A stretch of 64,000 bases of DNA from Pseudomonas sp. GM41(2012) (GCF_000282315.2 NZ_AKJN02000012.1:1-64000); one strand, 5' to 3'; counted from the first letter of the stretch, positions 35,949-44,579 are shown. The notes: a model not told the origin generated them from the letters alone. A program made the numbers and translations.

Positions 35949-35971
35949 ATAATGCAAATCTTTCGCATTAT
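35949..35971 (-). promoter_or_regulatory. Putative Fur box of the imelysin cluster
   Basis: Perfect 7-nt arms ATAATGC / GCATTAT around a 9-nt AT-rich centre; read on the minus strand it contains GATAAT and CATTAT hexamers as in Fur sites. It lies upstream of the first imelysin gene. Confidence 0.55.
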
Positions 35972-36020
35972 CTGTAAAGGGTTGTACCTGGAAATATTTC
36001 TTGTTCAGGCGGGGCATGGA

Positions 36021-36095
36021 TCAAAAGATCGCAGCCTCGTTTCACTCGACAGCTCCTACTGTCCTACCGAGTGAAACGAGGCTGCGATCTTTTGA
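36021..36095. repeat. Inverted repeat (family A), also possible bifA terminator
   Basis: 28-nt perfect arms (36021-36048 and 36068-36095) with a 19-nt centre, starting 4 nt after the bifA stop codon. The centre keeps only parts of the usual inner arm, so it looks like a collapsed copy. Confidence 0.88.
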
Positions 36096-36099
36096 TTTT

Positions 36100-38151
36100 T
36101 TACAAAATAGCCGCGTTACTGCGCTGGGCCTGTTTCAGATACGCGCTCAATTCCCGCGCCGGCAGCGGCTTGCTGTAGAGATAGCCCTGACCTTCGTGAC
36201 AGCCCTCGGAGATGATGTAGGCCTCTTGCTCGGGGGTTTCCACGCCTTCGGCAATCACCTGCATGCCCAGGCTCTTGCCCAGCTGGATGATGGCCCGAAC
36301 GATGGTCGCATCGTCGTCGTCATCGAGCAGGTCCTGTACGAAGCTCTTGTCGATCTTGATCTTGTCCAGCGGCAGGCTTTTCAGGTAGCTCAATGACGAG
36401 TAACCGGTGCCGAAGTCGTCAATCGCGATCAGCGCACCGGAGCGGCGCAGGCTCAGCAGATGCTGGGCAGCCGTGCTGATGTCTTCCATCAGGCCGGTTT
36501 CGGTGACTTCCAGCTCCAGGCTGCGCGGTGGCAGGCGGTACATCTGCAGCAGGTTGTTGACCACCCGTGGCAACTCGGCGTGGTGCAGCTGCACCGTGGA
36601 CAGATTCACCGCCATGCGCAGATCAACGAAACCCTGGTCATGCCAGTCGCGCAATTGCTTGCACGCCTGATCCAGCACCCATTCGCCGATGGCGATGATG
36701 GTGCCGTTCTGCTCGGCCAGGGGAATGAACAAGTCCGGCGGAACCAGCCCGTGCTCGGGATGCTGCCAGCGAATCAGCGCCTCGACACCGACCACCCGGT
36801 GATCGCGATAGCTGATCTGTGGTTGGTAGACGAGGTAGAACTGACCACGGATCAGGGCGTCGCGCAGGTCTTTTTCCAGCTCGCGACGGCGGCGCATCTC
36901 GGTGTCGACGCTGGCGATATAGAACTGATAACGGTTGCGCGAGCGAGTCTTGGCCAGGGTCATGGTCTGCTCGGCTTTTTGCAGCAGCTTCTCGGTGCTG
37001 TCACCGTCCTCGGGGAACAGGGTGATGCCGATGGTGGCGCGCAGGCGAATCTCCTGATGATCGAGGGCAAATGCCGCTTCCAGGTCATCGAGAATGCTTT
37101 GGGCCAGTTCGGCCGCTTCGTAGGGTTGTTCGATATCGGCCTGAACCAGGGCGAACTGGTCGCCGCCGAGGCGGGCGAGGGCGCCAAGGCGTCCGCTGTG
37201 AGCTCGCAGGCGATCGGCCAGGGCCAGCAGCAGTTGGTCGCCGGTCTGGTAGCTGAATTGTTCGTTGATGCCCTTGAAGTCGTCCAGGCCGACCACCAAT
37301 ACCGCGACCCGACGTTGCAACTTGCCGGCGTCTACCAGGATTTTGTCCAGTTGCTGCTGTAATTGCTGGCGGTTCGGCAGGCCGGTGAGGAAGTCGTACT
37401 GGGCCATGCGTAGCAGGCTGTTTTCTGCTTCGTGGCGCAAATGGGTGTTGCGCTCGATGGACTCGAGCAACTGGTTGGCGGTGTTGATCCAGATTCCCAG
37501 TTCGTTCTTTTCATGCCCCTTGAGCAGCGGGATTTTGTGTGCGCTGGGGCGATCCGGATTGATTTCCGTGAGGTGTTCGATGATCCGCGACAGCGGCTTG
37601 GTCAGCAGCCAGTGATAGACCAGGTACAGCACCAGCCCCATGGCCATCGCACGCAACACGCCGGAGATGAAGATGATCACCGAACTGACGATGAAACCCT
37701 GGCCGTAGGTGGCGGTGTCGAGGGTGATGCTCAAGTCGCCGTAATATTCGCTGTAAGGGCCGCGACCCACCAGCTGGGTGGTGAAGGTGCGTTCCTTGCC
37801 GAGGATCAGGTCGGTCAGCCAGCGACTGTCGGAATGCTGCAGCTCGCGGGTCTTTTGCGCGAGCATGGCTTCGTTGGGATGGCCAATGGAGGCCTTGCGC
37901 ACAGCATCGTCCTGAAACAGGCCTTCGATCACCTGCATACCCATTTCCCGGTCCAGGCTGTAGACGGCCTGGGTCGAGGGGTCGCGGAACATGTCGAGGA
38001 TGCGTTGGGCATCGCTGGCCACGGCCTGGCGTGTTTTATAGGCATCGAAAACGATCTGCGCGCAGCTCAAGACCACGCCAACGATCAATGCCGACAGGAG
38101 CACGACCCGGAGCAACTTCACCGACAAGCTGTTCTTGAGTTCCAGCTTCAA
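36100..38151 (-). CDS. bifA: Cyclic-di-GMP phosphodiesterase BifA
   Basis: Inner-membrane c-di-GMP phosphodiesterase that represses biofilm formation and permits swarming (established for P. aeruginosa BifA). The 683-aa protein has two membrane helices (about residues 13-35 and 155-178) around a periplasmic domain, a GGDEF domain with the degenerate signature GGDQF, and an EAL domain with VEALIRWQHP, EVTETGLMED, IDDFGTGYSS, KIDKSFV and AEGVET, so the hydrolase site looks intact. The start is TTG at 38151, with AAGGA upstream. Neighbour sodB confirms the locus. Confidence 0.94.
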   Translation of the reverse strand: MKLELKNSLSVKLLRVVLLSALIVGVVLSCAQIVFDAYKTRQAVASDAQRILDMFRDPSTQAVYSLDREMGMQVIEGLFQDDAVRKASIGHPNEAMLAQKTRELQHSDSRWLTDLILGKERTFTTQLVGRGPYSEYYGDLSITLDTATYGQGFIVSSVIIFISGVLRAMAMGLVLYLVYHWLLTKPLSRIIEHLTEINPDRPSAHKIPLLKGHEKNELGIWINTANQLLESIERNTHLRHEAENSLLRMAQYDFLTGLPNRQQLQQQLDKILVDAGKLQRRVAVLVVGLDDFKGINEQFSYQTGDQLLLALADRLRAHSGRLGALARLGGDQFALVQADIEQPYEAAELAQSILDDLEAAFALDHQEIRLRATIGITLFPEDGDSTEKLLQKAEQTMTLAKTRSRNRYQFYIASVDTEMRRRRELEKDLRDALIRGQFYLVYQPQISYRDHRVVGVEALIRWQHPEHGLVPPDLFIPLAEQNGTIIAIGEWVLDQACKQLRDWHDQGFVDLRMAVNLSTVQLHHAELPRVVNNLLQMYRLPPRSLELEVTETGLMEDISTAAQHLLSLRRSGALIAIDDFGTGYSSLSYLKSLPLDKIKIDKSFVQDLLDDDDDATIVRAIIQLGKSLGMQVIAEGVETPEQEAYIISEGCHEGQGYLYSKPLPARELSAYLKQAQRSNAAIL

Positions 38152-38430
38152 AGAGTCATTCCTTGTTCCGTGCGGGTAGCGTCAAGTTGCCATGAGTATT
38201 GGCAATCCGGTGATGGCAGTCAAAGGGACAATCAATCACATGGGGTTTTGCCTGTAGCTTGGCCGAAATGCTGGCGTTTGGACTATTTGCGCTGTTTGTA
38301 CTGTGTCGGTTGTTGGGGCCTTCAACTTGAGGGGGATTTGGACATATTTTCTGTTTGGTTGATGTTAGACGGCTGTGGCGTTGGGGCAAGGGTTCGCTGG
38401 GGGGATTTGGTCTGGTGTGTATATCCATTT

Positions 38431-38760
38431 CTGCGGTAACGGCTGCTTATGGTTTCGCCCTTACGGCGACTCCCTTTGGCAAACGCCGGAGTGCCGGCCC
38501 AGCCCAAAGGAAGCAAAGGTCTCGCCCCGAGCGTCCGGCCCCTCGCTTAGGCTCGGCGTTCCTTCGCTCCGGTATTCATCTGGGGGCATCGCCTCCGGTC
38601 GGCTTCGCTTCGACCTCCTCTCGATGTGTTCGACTGCGTCGAACGGCGCTGCGCGCCTACCCCCCAGATGAACACCTCCACTCAGCCTGCCGAAGGGGCG
38701 GGTGGATCAAGATCAAGAGCTGCAGGCGAGCTAACGCTCGGCCTGTTGAGTGGTGAGGAG
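38431..38760. repeat. Long intergenic repeat-like block
   Basis: GC-rich segment that resembles a recurrent intergenic element of fluorescens-group genomes (from memory). It has internal inverted arms TCATCTGGGGG (38576-38586) and CCCCCAGATGA (38661-38671), and smaller palindromes around CTCGGCG and TTCGACTGCGTCGAA. No ribosome-binding site or domain supports the frames that cross it. Confidence 0.5.
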
Positions 38761-38782
38761 CGAAAGGCGAACACCGATCCCT

Positions 38783-38953
38783 TGTGGGAGTGAGCCTGCT
38801 CGCGATGGCGGCCTGACAGCCGACCAATCTCTTCCTGCCAAACATCCAATCCCTGTGGGAGCGGGCTTGCCCGCGATGGCGGCCTGACAGCCGACCAATC
38901 TCTTCCTGCAAACATCCAATCCCTGTGGGAGCGCCTGCTCGCGATGGCGGCCG
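38783..38953. repeat. Tandem array of REP-type units (family C)
   Basis: Three direct copies of a unit of about 65-70 nt: GTGGGAGC(G/T)... CTCGCGATGGCGGCCTGACA followed by GCCGACCAATCTCTTCCTGC and AAACATCCAATCCC. The first is the GAGCCTGCTCGCG subtype, the second GGGCTTGCCCGCG, the third a shortened version lacking part of the arm. Confidence 0.9.
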
Positions 38954-39297
38954 CACAGGCAACGGATGCGTTCGTTTAAACAGCAGTAAAAAAACCAGAC
39001 CTTTCCCACGAGGTTTTCAGGTTGCCCGTAGGAAGCGGGTTCAATTACCTTTTGGCTGTCGCTGAAAATCAGCGATCGGGAGTGAGATCCCCGTCTAAGC
39101 AATTGGAAACCAGCGCTAGGCCCCCCATAATTGCCGCCAGCTCCAGGCTGTCAGCAATTGTTTTATGGCGGCTGTGTGCGGGCGGACTTCGGTCCGGCCG
39201 GGTTCCTTTTGCCGGTGATCTCACCCTGCACATAGCTGCCACCTCTTCTTCGAGTGAGATCGGGAATCGATGGCTCTAAACTCAAAAGGAAATGTAA

Positions 39298-39561
39298 GTG
39301 GATAAGTTAATCCCCGATCCCCCCTTCAACACCACCAAACCCTACAGTCCCAACACTATGTTCATGATCGCCCCCGACATGGATACCGAATCCCTCCTGG
39401 CCCACGCCTGTGAGTCATTGGCCTCGGCAAGTGTTCTGGCCAGTGATTTCGCCACCTACCTGACCGGCTCCCAGCGCAGTACGGCGTTGGCCATTGCGCA
39501 GATCGTCATGTTGGCGGACTTGGCCGTTAATCGGGCGTTGGATATCGTCGACCCGCAGTAG
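39298..39561 (+). CDS. DUF6124 (formerly DUF3077) family small protein
   Basis: An 87-aa acidic, cysteine-poor protein with the family pattern MFMIAPDMDTESLLAHACES (about residues 21-40), a central helix and a final helix IAQIVMLADLAVNRALDIV. Members occur widely in pseudomonads, often in several copies; function unknown to me. The start is GTG at 39298, supported by AAAGGA 7 nt upstream. It is preceded by an unusual structured leader and followed by a REP pair and terminator. Confidence 0.85.
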   Translation: MDKLIPDPPFNTTKPYSPNTMFMIAPDMDTESLLAHACESLASASVLASDFATYLTGSQRSTALAIAQIVMLADLAVNRALDIVDPQ

Positions 39562-39587
39562 TCTGCAGGCTGACTGCGTTATCGTTC

Positions 39588-39653
39588 TTCGCGAGCAAGC
39601 CCGCTCCCACAAGGGGAATACATTTCAAATGTGGGAGCGGGCTTGCTCGCGAA
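39588..39653. repeat. Palindromic repeat pair (family C)
   Basis: 24-nt perfect arms (39588-39611 and 39630-39653) of the CGCGAGCAAGCCCGCTCCCA type with an 18-nt centre, between convergent genes. Confidence 0.9.
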
Positions 39654-39686
39654 GGCGGCCGGCCAGGCATCACATTTCCAGCGGCC

Positions 39687-39719
39687 ATAAAAAAACCCGG
39701 CAAAAGCCGGGTTTTTTTG
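39687..39719. terminator. Bidirectional terminator before sodB end
   Basis: A 7-bp stem ACCCGGC / GCCGGGT (39695-39701 with 39706-39712), loop AAAA, with long A and T runs on either side. It serves sodB on the minus strand and probably the DUF6124 gene on the plus strand. Confidence 0.9.
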
Positions 39720-39732
39720 ACTGGCGTCGATC

Positions 39733-40329
39733 TTAAGCGGTGAAGGTTTTGCCTTCGAACTGCTCAGCCACGAATTTCCAGTTGACCAGGTTCCAGAACG
39801 CTTCGACGTATTTTGGACGAAGGTTGCGGTAGTCGATGTAGTAAGCGTGTTCCCAGACGTCGCAGGTCAGCAGCGGGGTGTCGCCGTTGGTCAGCGGGTT
39901 GCCGGCGCCGATGGTGCTGGCCAGGGCCAGGGAACCGTCAGCCTTTTTCACCAGCCAGCCCCAACCGGAACCGAAGGTGCCGATGGAAGTCTTGCTGAAT
40001 TCTTCCTTGAACTTGTCGAACGAACCGAAGGCTGCGTTGATAGCCTCAGCCAGTGCGCCGGTTGGTTGACCGCCGGCGTTTGGCGCCAGGCAGTTCCAGT
40101 AGAAAGTGTGGTTCCAGACCTGAGCGGCGTTGTTGAAGATGCCGCCCGAGGAAGATTTGACGATTTCTTCCAGAGTCTTGCCTTCGAACTCGGTGCCTGG
40201 CACCAGGTTGTTCAGGTTCACGACATAGGTGTTGTGGTGCTTGTCGTGGTGGTATTCCAGAGTTTCCTTGGAAATGTGCGGCTGCAGGGCATCGTGTGCG
40301 TAAGGCAGCGGCGGCAATTCGAAAGCCAT
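39733..40329 (-). CDS. sodB: Superoxide dismutase, iron type
   Basis: Converts superoxide to oxygen and peroxide; cytoplasmic dimer. The 198-aa sequence shows the four metal ligands His27, His74, Asp157 and His161 (YHHDKHHNTYV; NHTFYWN; DVWEHAYYIDY). The close match to P. aeruginosa SodB, as I remember it, and its place beside bifA favour the Fe enzyme over the Mn enzyme. Start ATG 40329 with AGGAGAA upstream; the longer open frame before it is not coding. Confidence 0.96.
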   Translation of the reverse strand: MAFELPPLPYAHDALQPHISKETLEYHHDKHHNTYVVNLNNLVPGTEFEGKTLEEIVKSSSGGIFNNAAQVWNHTFYWNCLAPNAGGQPTGALAEAINAAFGSFDKFKEEFSKTSIGTFGSGWGWLVKKADGSLALASTIGAGNPLTNGDTPLLTCDVWEHAYYIDYRNLRPKYVEAFWNLVNWKFVAEQFEGKTFTA

Positions 40330-40505
40330 GATGATTCTCCTAATCAGGTCAGTTGCGGTGAGCGCAAGGCCGATCACGGGCGGCCAGACAAGCGCCGGGG
40401 AGTTTGTACTCTTTGCGGCGCATCGGATCGGATCATAGCACCGGGGGTGCGGCATAACCACGCAACAACTGTGTGGAATAGAGGTTCCAGAGCCTTTTGG
40501 AATAA

Positions 40506-41108
40506 TCAACCGGCGACGATTAATTGAAAGGCCACTGCAAACATCATGACCGCCACCAACAGATCAAGGATTCGCCAGGTACTTGGCCGCGCCAACCATG
40601 GCGCTAACCACGCCGCGCCGAGTGCCAGGGTGAAGAACCACAGCAACGACGCACTGGCCGCGCCCACGACATAAGCGCCGGGCTCGGTTTGTTGGGCGCC
40701 GAGGGAGCCAATCAGCAACACGGTATCCAGATAAACGTGCGGGTTAAGCAGCGTTACGGCCAAAGCACTGAGCATCACCGCGCGCAGCGAGCGCACGGTC
40801 TGGTTTTCACCTTGTTGCAGGCTCTGTTTCGAGCAGGCTCGGCGCAGTGCCTGGCTGCCATACCAAATCAGAAATACGGCGCCACCCCAACGGGCGACTG
40901 CCAATAAAGTCGGGTTCTGCGCCAGCACCGTCGCCAGGCCGAATACTCCGGCGGCCACGAGCAAGGCATCGCAGGTCACGCACAGTGCCGCCACGGGCAG
41001 GTGATGTTCGCGCCGAAGGCTCTGGGCCAACACGAACGCATTTTGAGTACCGATCGCCATGATCAGCCCCGCGGCCACCAACAGGCCGTTCACGTAGCTT
41101 TGCCACAT
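40506..41108 (-). CDS. LysE/ArgO-family amino acid exporter
   Basis: A 200-aa membrane protein with about six helices and the family opening GLLVAAGLIMAIGTQNAFVL (about residues 8-27); LNPHVYLDTVLLIGSLG is the second conserved block. The family exports basic amino acids; ArgO exports arginine and is controlled by ArgP, whose gene lies just beyond, which supports that role. Start ATG 41108, 7 nt after the ACT-protein stop, so the two genes form an operon. Confidence 0.9.
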   Translation of the reverse strand: MWQSYVNGLLVAAGLIMAIGTQNAFVLAQSLRREHHLPVAALCVTCDALLVAAGVFGLATVLAQNPTLLAVARWGGAVFLIWYGSQALRRACSKQSLQQGENQTVRSLRAVMLSALAVTLLNPHVYLDTVLLIGSLGAQQTEPGAYVVGAASASLLWFFTLALGAAWLAPWLARPSTWRILDLLVAVMMFAVAFQLIVAG

Positions 41109-41115
41109 AAGATGT

Positions 41116-41517
41116 TTACTCCGCGTTGGCCGCCAGATCCCGCAGCACGTGCAGGGCGCGTTCGGCATCGGCCTGGCCGACGAATAAATGGTCGTGGTAA
41201 TAGCCGGCGATCACGTTGCAACTGATGCCAGCCTGGCCTAATGCCGTGGCGAACGCGGCGGTCAGGCCGACGGCTTCGAGGGCCGAATGCACGTTCAAGG
41301 TGATCCAGGCCGCGACGTAATCGAAACTGAAACCGGCCTTCTCGGCGTGGGAACGTTCCAGAATCACCGTCAGACCTTCCTGCTCGCGGAAACTGCCGAC
41401 GATCTCCAGGCCTGCCGGCAACTTGCCGTCGCGCAGGGTGCAGAACACGTATTCGCCGGCGTTGAGTTGCGGGCTCATGCTGCGCAGCAGAGTTGCCAAT
41501 GAAGTTTCGCCAGCCAT
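41116..41517 (-). CDS. ACT-domain protein
   Basis: A 133-aa protein of the ACT-domain type with FCTLRDGKLPAGLEIVGSFR in the first half and a GLTAAFATALGQAGISCNVIAGYYHDHLFV-like ACT pattern (residues about 83-112). ACT domains bind small ligands, often amino acids. It is the first gene of an operon with the ArgO-type exporter and is divergent from argP, so a link to basic amino acid homeostasis is a fair inference; the function is unproven. Confidence 0.85.
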   Translation of the reverse strand: MAGETSLATLLRSMSPQLNAGEYVFCTLRDGKLPAGLEIVGSFREQEGLTVILERSHAEKAGFSFDYVAAWITLNVHSALEAVGLTAAFATALGQAGISCNVIAGYYHDHLFVGQADAERALHVLRDLAANAE

Positions 41518-41613
41518 GTCGGTGATCCTTGTTCAAGAGTTCTTGCTGGCCATTCTCCGGTGTCAGGCTGTATAAGAAAAACCAATCATGCTGATCGCTC
41601 ATTAGGAAAACTG

Positions 41614-42507
41614 ATGTTCGACTATAAATTGCTTTCTGCCTTGGCCGCGGTGGTCGAGCAGGCCGGGTTCGAACGTGCGGCTCAGGTGCTCGGCTTGTCG
41701 CAATCGGCGATCTCCCAGCGCATCAAATTGTTGGAGGCGCGGGTCGGCCAACCGGTGCTGGTGCGGGTGACTCCGCCGGCCCCGACCGAAATCGGCCGAC
41801 GGCTGCTCAACCATGTGCAGCAGGTGCGTTTGCTTGAACGGGACCTGCAAACACTGGTGCCGGCACTCGACGAAGAAGGTCTGCCGGAACGTCTGCGCAT
41901 CGCCTTGAATGCCGACAGCCTCGCCACGTGGTGGGCCGTGGCGGTCGGGGATTTTTGCGCGGAACAGCATTTGCTGCTCGATCTGGTGGTCGAAGACCAG
42001 ACTGTCGGCCTCAAACGCATGCGCGCCGGTGAAGTCGCGGCGTGCGTCTGCGCCAGCGAGCGACCGGTGGCTGGCGCGCGCAGCGTTTTGCTGGGGGCCA
42101 TGCGCTACCGTGCGTTGGCCAGCCCGGCATTTATCGCCCGGCATTTTCCTGAAGGTGTGCGCGCCGATCTGTTGTCGAAAACGCCCGCGTTGGTGTTTGG
42201 CCCGGACGATTTCCTACAGCATCGCTACCTCGCGTCCCTCGGCGTCGATGGCGGATTCGAACACCATCTATGCCCCTCGTCCGAAGGCTTCATCCGTCTC
42301 ACGGAAGCGGGACTCGGTTGGGGCCTGGTGCCTGAACTGCAGGTGCGCGAGCAACTGGAGCGCGGTGTATTGGTAGAGCTTTTGCCCGATAAGCCGATCG
42401 ATGTGCCGCTGTACTGGCATCATTGGCGCAATGGTGGTCAGTTGCTGGGGTTACTCACTGATCAGTTGGTGCGTTCGTCGAAGCAATGGCTGGTGCCGTT
42501 GGACTGA
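41614..42507 (+). CDS. argP: LysR-type regulator ArgP (IciA)
   Basis: A 297-aa LysR regulator that, in E. coli, activates the arginine exporter gene argO in response to arginine and is blocked by lysine. The N-terminal winged HTH (about residues 2-60) has ALAAVVEQAGFERAAQVLGL and SQSAISQRIKLLE. A substrate-binding-protein-like effector domain follows. Start ATG 41614 with TAGGAAAA upstream. The 96-nt gap to the divergent ACT/exporter operon is the expected operator region; I cannot define the site. Confidence 0.93.
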   Translation: MFDYKLLSALAAVVEQAGFERAAQVLGLSQSAISQRIKLLEARVGQPVLVRVTPPAPTEIGRRLLNHVQQVRLLERDLQTLVPALDEEGLPERLRIALNADSLATWWAVAVGDFCAEQHLLLDLVVEDQTVGLKRMRAGEVAACVCASERPVAGARSVLLGAMRYRALASPAFIARHFPEGVRADLLSKTPALVFGPDDFLQHRYLASLGVDGGFEHHLCPSSEGFIRLTEAGLGWGLVPELQVREQLERGVLVELLPDKPIDVPLYWHHWRNGGQLLGLLTDQLVRSSKQWLVPLD

Positions 42508-42574
42508 CGGGCAGCGTCAAGACCTCACGCCTTACGCAATATGCAAACGCAAAACGAAATATTCGGAGCAATTC

Positions 42575-43567
42575 ATGAAGATTCTGGTTACCGGCGCAAG
42601 CGGCTTCATCGGCGGACGCTTTGCGCGTTTTGCCCTGGAGCAGGGCCTGGACGTGCGGGTCAACGGTCGCCGGGCCGAAAGTGTGGAGCATCTGGTGCGC
42701 CGTGGCGCCGAGTTCATCCAGGGTGACTTGAGCGACCCGGAACTGGCACGCGACCTGTGCTCAGACGTTGAAGCCGTGGTGCATTGCGCCGGTGCGGTCG
42801 GTTTGTGGGGGCGTTATCAGGACTTCCATCAGGGCAACGTGCAGGTTACCGAAAACGTGGTCGAGGCCTGTCTGAAACAGCGGGTTCGGCGACTGGTGCA
42901 CTTGTCGTCGCCGTCGATCTACTTTGATGGCCGCGATCACCTGGGGTTGACCGAAGAACAGGTGCCCAAGCGCTTCAAGCATCCCTACGCCGCGACCAAA
43001 TACCTGGCCGAGCAAAAGGTTTTCGGCGCTCAGGAGTTCGGCCTCGAAACCCTGGCCCTGCGCCCGCGTTTCGTGACGGGGGCTGGCGATATGAGCATCT
43101 TTCCGCGGCTGCTGAAAATGCAGCGCAAAGGACGGCTCGCGATCATCGGCAACGGCCTGAACAAGGTTGATTTCACCAGCGTGCAAAACCTCAATGAAGC
43201 GTTGCTCAGCAGTTTGCTGGCCAGTGGTTCGGCGTTGGGCAAGGCCTACAACATCAGCAACGGCACGCCGGTGCCGTTGTGGGACGTGGTCAATTACGTG
43301 ATGCGCAAGATGGATGTCCCACAGGTCACGCGCCACCGTTCCTACGGTTTGGCCTACACCGTGGCGGCACTCAACGAAGGGGTGTGCAAGCTGTGGCCGG
43401 GCCGCCCCGAGCCGACCCTGTCGCGCCTGGGCATGCAGGTGATGAACAAAAATTTCACTCTGGACATCAGCCGCGCCCGGCATTATCTGGACTACGATCC
43501 CAAAGTCAGTCTCTGGACCGCCCTCGATGAATTCTGCGGTTGGTGGAAGGCCCAGGACATCCGCTGA
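42575..43567 (+). CDS. NAD-dependent epimerase/dehydratase (extended SDR)
   Basis: A 330-aa extended SDR with the Rossmann motif TGASGFIGG (about residues 6-14), VVHCAGAVGLWG and the catalytic YAATK (Tyr-x3-Lys, about 138-142), Ser in HLSSPSIY. It resembles 3-beta-hydroxysteroid-dehydrogenase/OleD-like members more than sugar-nucleotide epimerases, but the substrate is not evident. It stands alone downstream of argP. The PAO1 order has an oxidoreductase at the same place. Start ATG 42575 with CGGAG upstream. Confidence 0.9.
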   Translation: MKILVTGASGFIGGRFARFALEQGLDVRVNGRRAESVEHLVRRGAEFIQGDLSDPELARDLCSDVEAVVHCAGAVGLWGRYQDFHQGNVQVTENVVEACLKQRVRRLVHLSSPSIYFDGRDHLGLTEEQVPKRFKHPYAATKYLAEQKVFGAQEFGLETLALRPRFVTGAGDMSIFPRLLKMQRKGRLAIIGNGLNKVDFTSVQNLNEALLSSLLASGSALGKAYNISNGTPVPLWDVVNYVMRKMDVPQVTRHRSYGLAYTVAALNEGVCKLWPGRPEPTLSRLGMQVMNKNFTLDISRARHYLDYDPKVSLWTALDEFCGWWKAQDIR

Positions 43568-43686
43568 CGCGCGGGTTGGCGCGGCAACACTGAACCGAGT
43601 TCGGGGTTGAGGGTCAATCGATGCGGCAGTGGGGGGTTATACTGCGCTGCATCAAGCCATCACCGCGTTCCACAAAGGTTGACTCA

Positions 43687-44562
43687 ATGTCCATGCGTAA
43701 CGATGCCAACGACGACTTCGATGTACCGAGCCTGCGTGCCGACAGCCTCGACGACGATGATTTTCCGACCACGGCTCGCACCTCCGTGCATTCGCGGACC
43801 ACGCCAGTCGTCAAAGTCAAAAGCCCGAGCACCGGCCCGCTGTGGGCGCTGGTCGGCGCCTTGTTCTTTGCGTTCGCAGGCCTTGCCTGGTGGAGCTTTC
43901 AGCAGCTCTCGCTGATGGAACAGCAATTGGTGGCGACTCAGGAAAGTTTCGCGCGTATCAGTGAGGAAGCGGCGGGGCGCTTGCAGGACATTTCCGGCAA
44001 GGTTGTCGCCAGTCAGACCAACGTCAACAGCGACAGCGAAGCCTTGAAGCTGCAAATCAAGCAGCTGGAAAGCAAACTCCAGGATCAAGGCAAACAGCAG
44101 CAAGGCGTTGTCGGCCAGACCACCGATCTGGACAAACGCCTGGCGCAGATGAGTGCACAGACCACCGAGCTGGATAAGCGCCTGGCGCAGATAACCGAGC
44201 AAGGCACCGAACAACAGACCGCCACCATTCAATTGCAGGCTCAGGTCAAAGTCTTGAACAGCGATGTAGCCGTGCTGAAAAGCAACCTGACGGACACAGA
44301 CAAATTCGACGCGCAACTTAAAAGCCTTGGCTCCGACATCGTTGCCCTGAAGAAACAAGGCAACCCGAGCGCCGCCATCGAGCGCCTGGAGCAGGACGTC
44401 ATTATCCTCAAGAGCCAACAGGACAATCGCTCGGCCGCGACGTCAGGCGGGACCAATACCGCCGAATTCGACGCCTTCCGTAGCCAGGTCACCCGCACCA
44501 TCAACTCCCTTCAGGCGCAGATCCAGAATCTGCAACAGCAGCTGCGCACCCGGGGGCAATAG
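43687..44562 (+). CDS. Membrane-anchored coiled-coil protein
   Basis: A 291-aa protein with an acidic, disordered N-terminal region (about residues 1-48), one membrane helix LWALVGALFFAFAGLAWWSF (about 53-72) and a long helical coiled coil rich in Gln, Leu, Lys and Asp to the end. Two near-identical heptad repeats are visible (TTDLDKRLAQMS and TTELDKRLAQIT). It is conserved at this position in pseudomonads to my knowledge but without assigned function; an envelope-spanning or scaffold role is a guess. Start ATG 43687 (AAAGG upstream). Confidence 0.85.
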   Translation: MSMRNDANDDFDVPSLRADSLDDDDFPTTARTSVHSRTTPVVKVKSPSTGPLWALVGALFFAFAGLAWWSFQQLSLMEQQLVATQESFARISEEAAGRLQDISGKVVASQTNVNSDSEALKLQIKQLESKLQDQGKQQQGVVGQTTDLDKRLAQMSAQTTELDKRLAQITEQGTEQQTATIQLQAQVKVLNSDVAVLKSNLTDTDKFDAQLKSLGSDIVALKKQGNPSAAIERLEQDVIILKSQQDNRSAATSGGTNTAEFDAFRSQVTRTINSLQAQIQNLQQQLRTRGQ

Positions 44563-44579
44563 TCCGGATACCCAATACC

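Larger units (their letters stand above)
38152..39297. other. 1.1-kb repeat-rich intergenic region
   Basis: Between bifA and the DUF6124 gene. About 38152-38430 is promoter sequence of bifA, with no feature I can name. About 38431-38760 is a GC-rich block of repeat character, 38783-38953 is a tandem REP array, and 38954-39297 is a leader with several short hairpins. Open frames such as 38375-38671 and 39022-39279 are not convincing genes. Confidence 0.65.

Noticed and set aside
38783..38953. CRISPR-like look of the tandem repeats
   Set aside because: The units consist of REP palindromes plus near-identical linkers; there are no unique spacers and no cas genes.
39022..39279. Possible 85-aa gene before the DUF6124 gene
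   Set aside because: The frame covers the hairpin-rich leader, lacks a ribosome-binding site, and is better explained as structured non-coding sequence.
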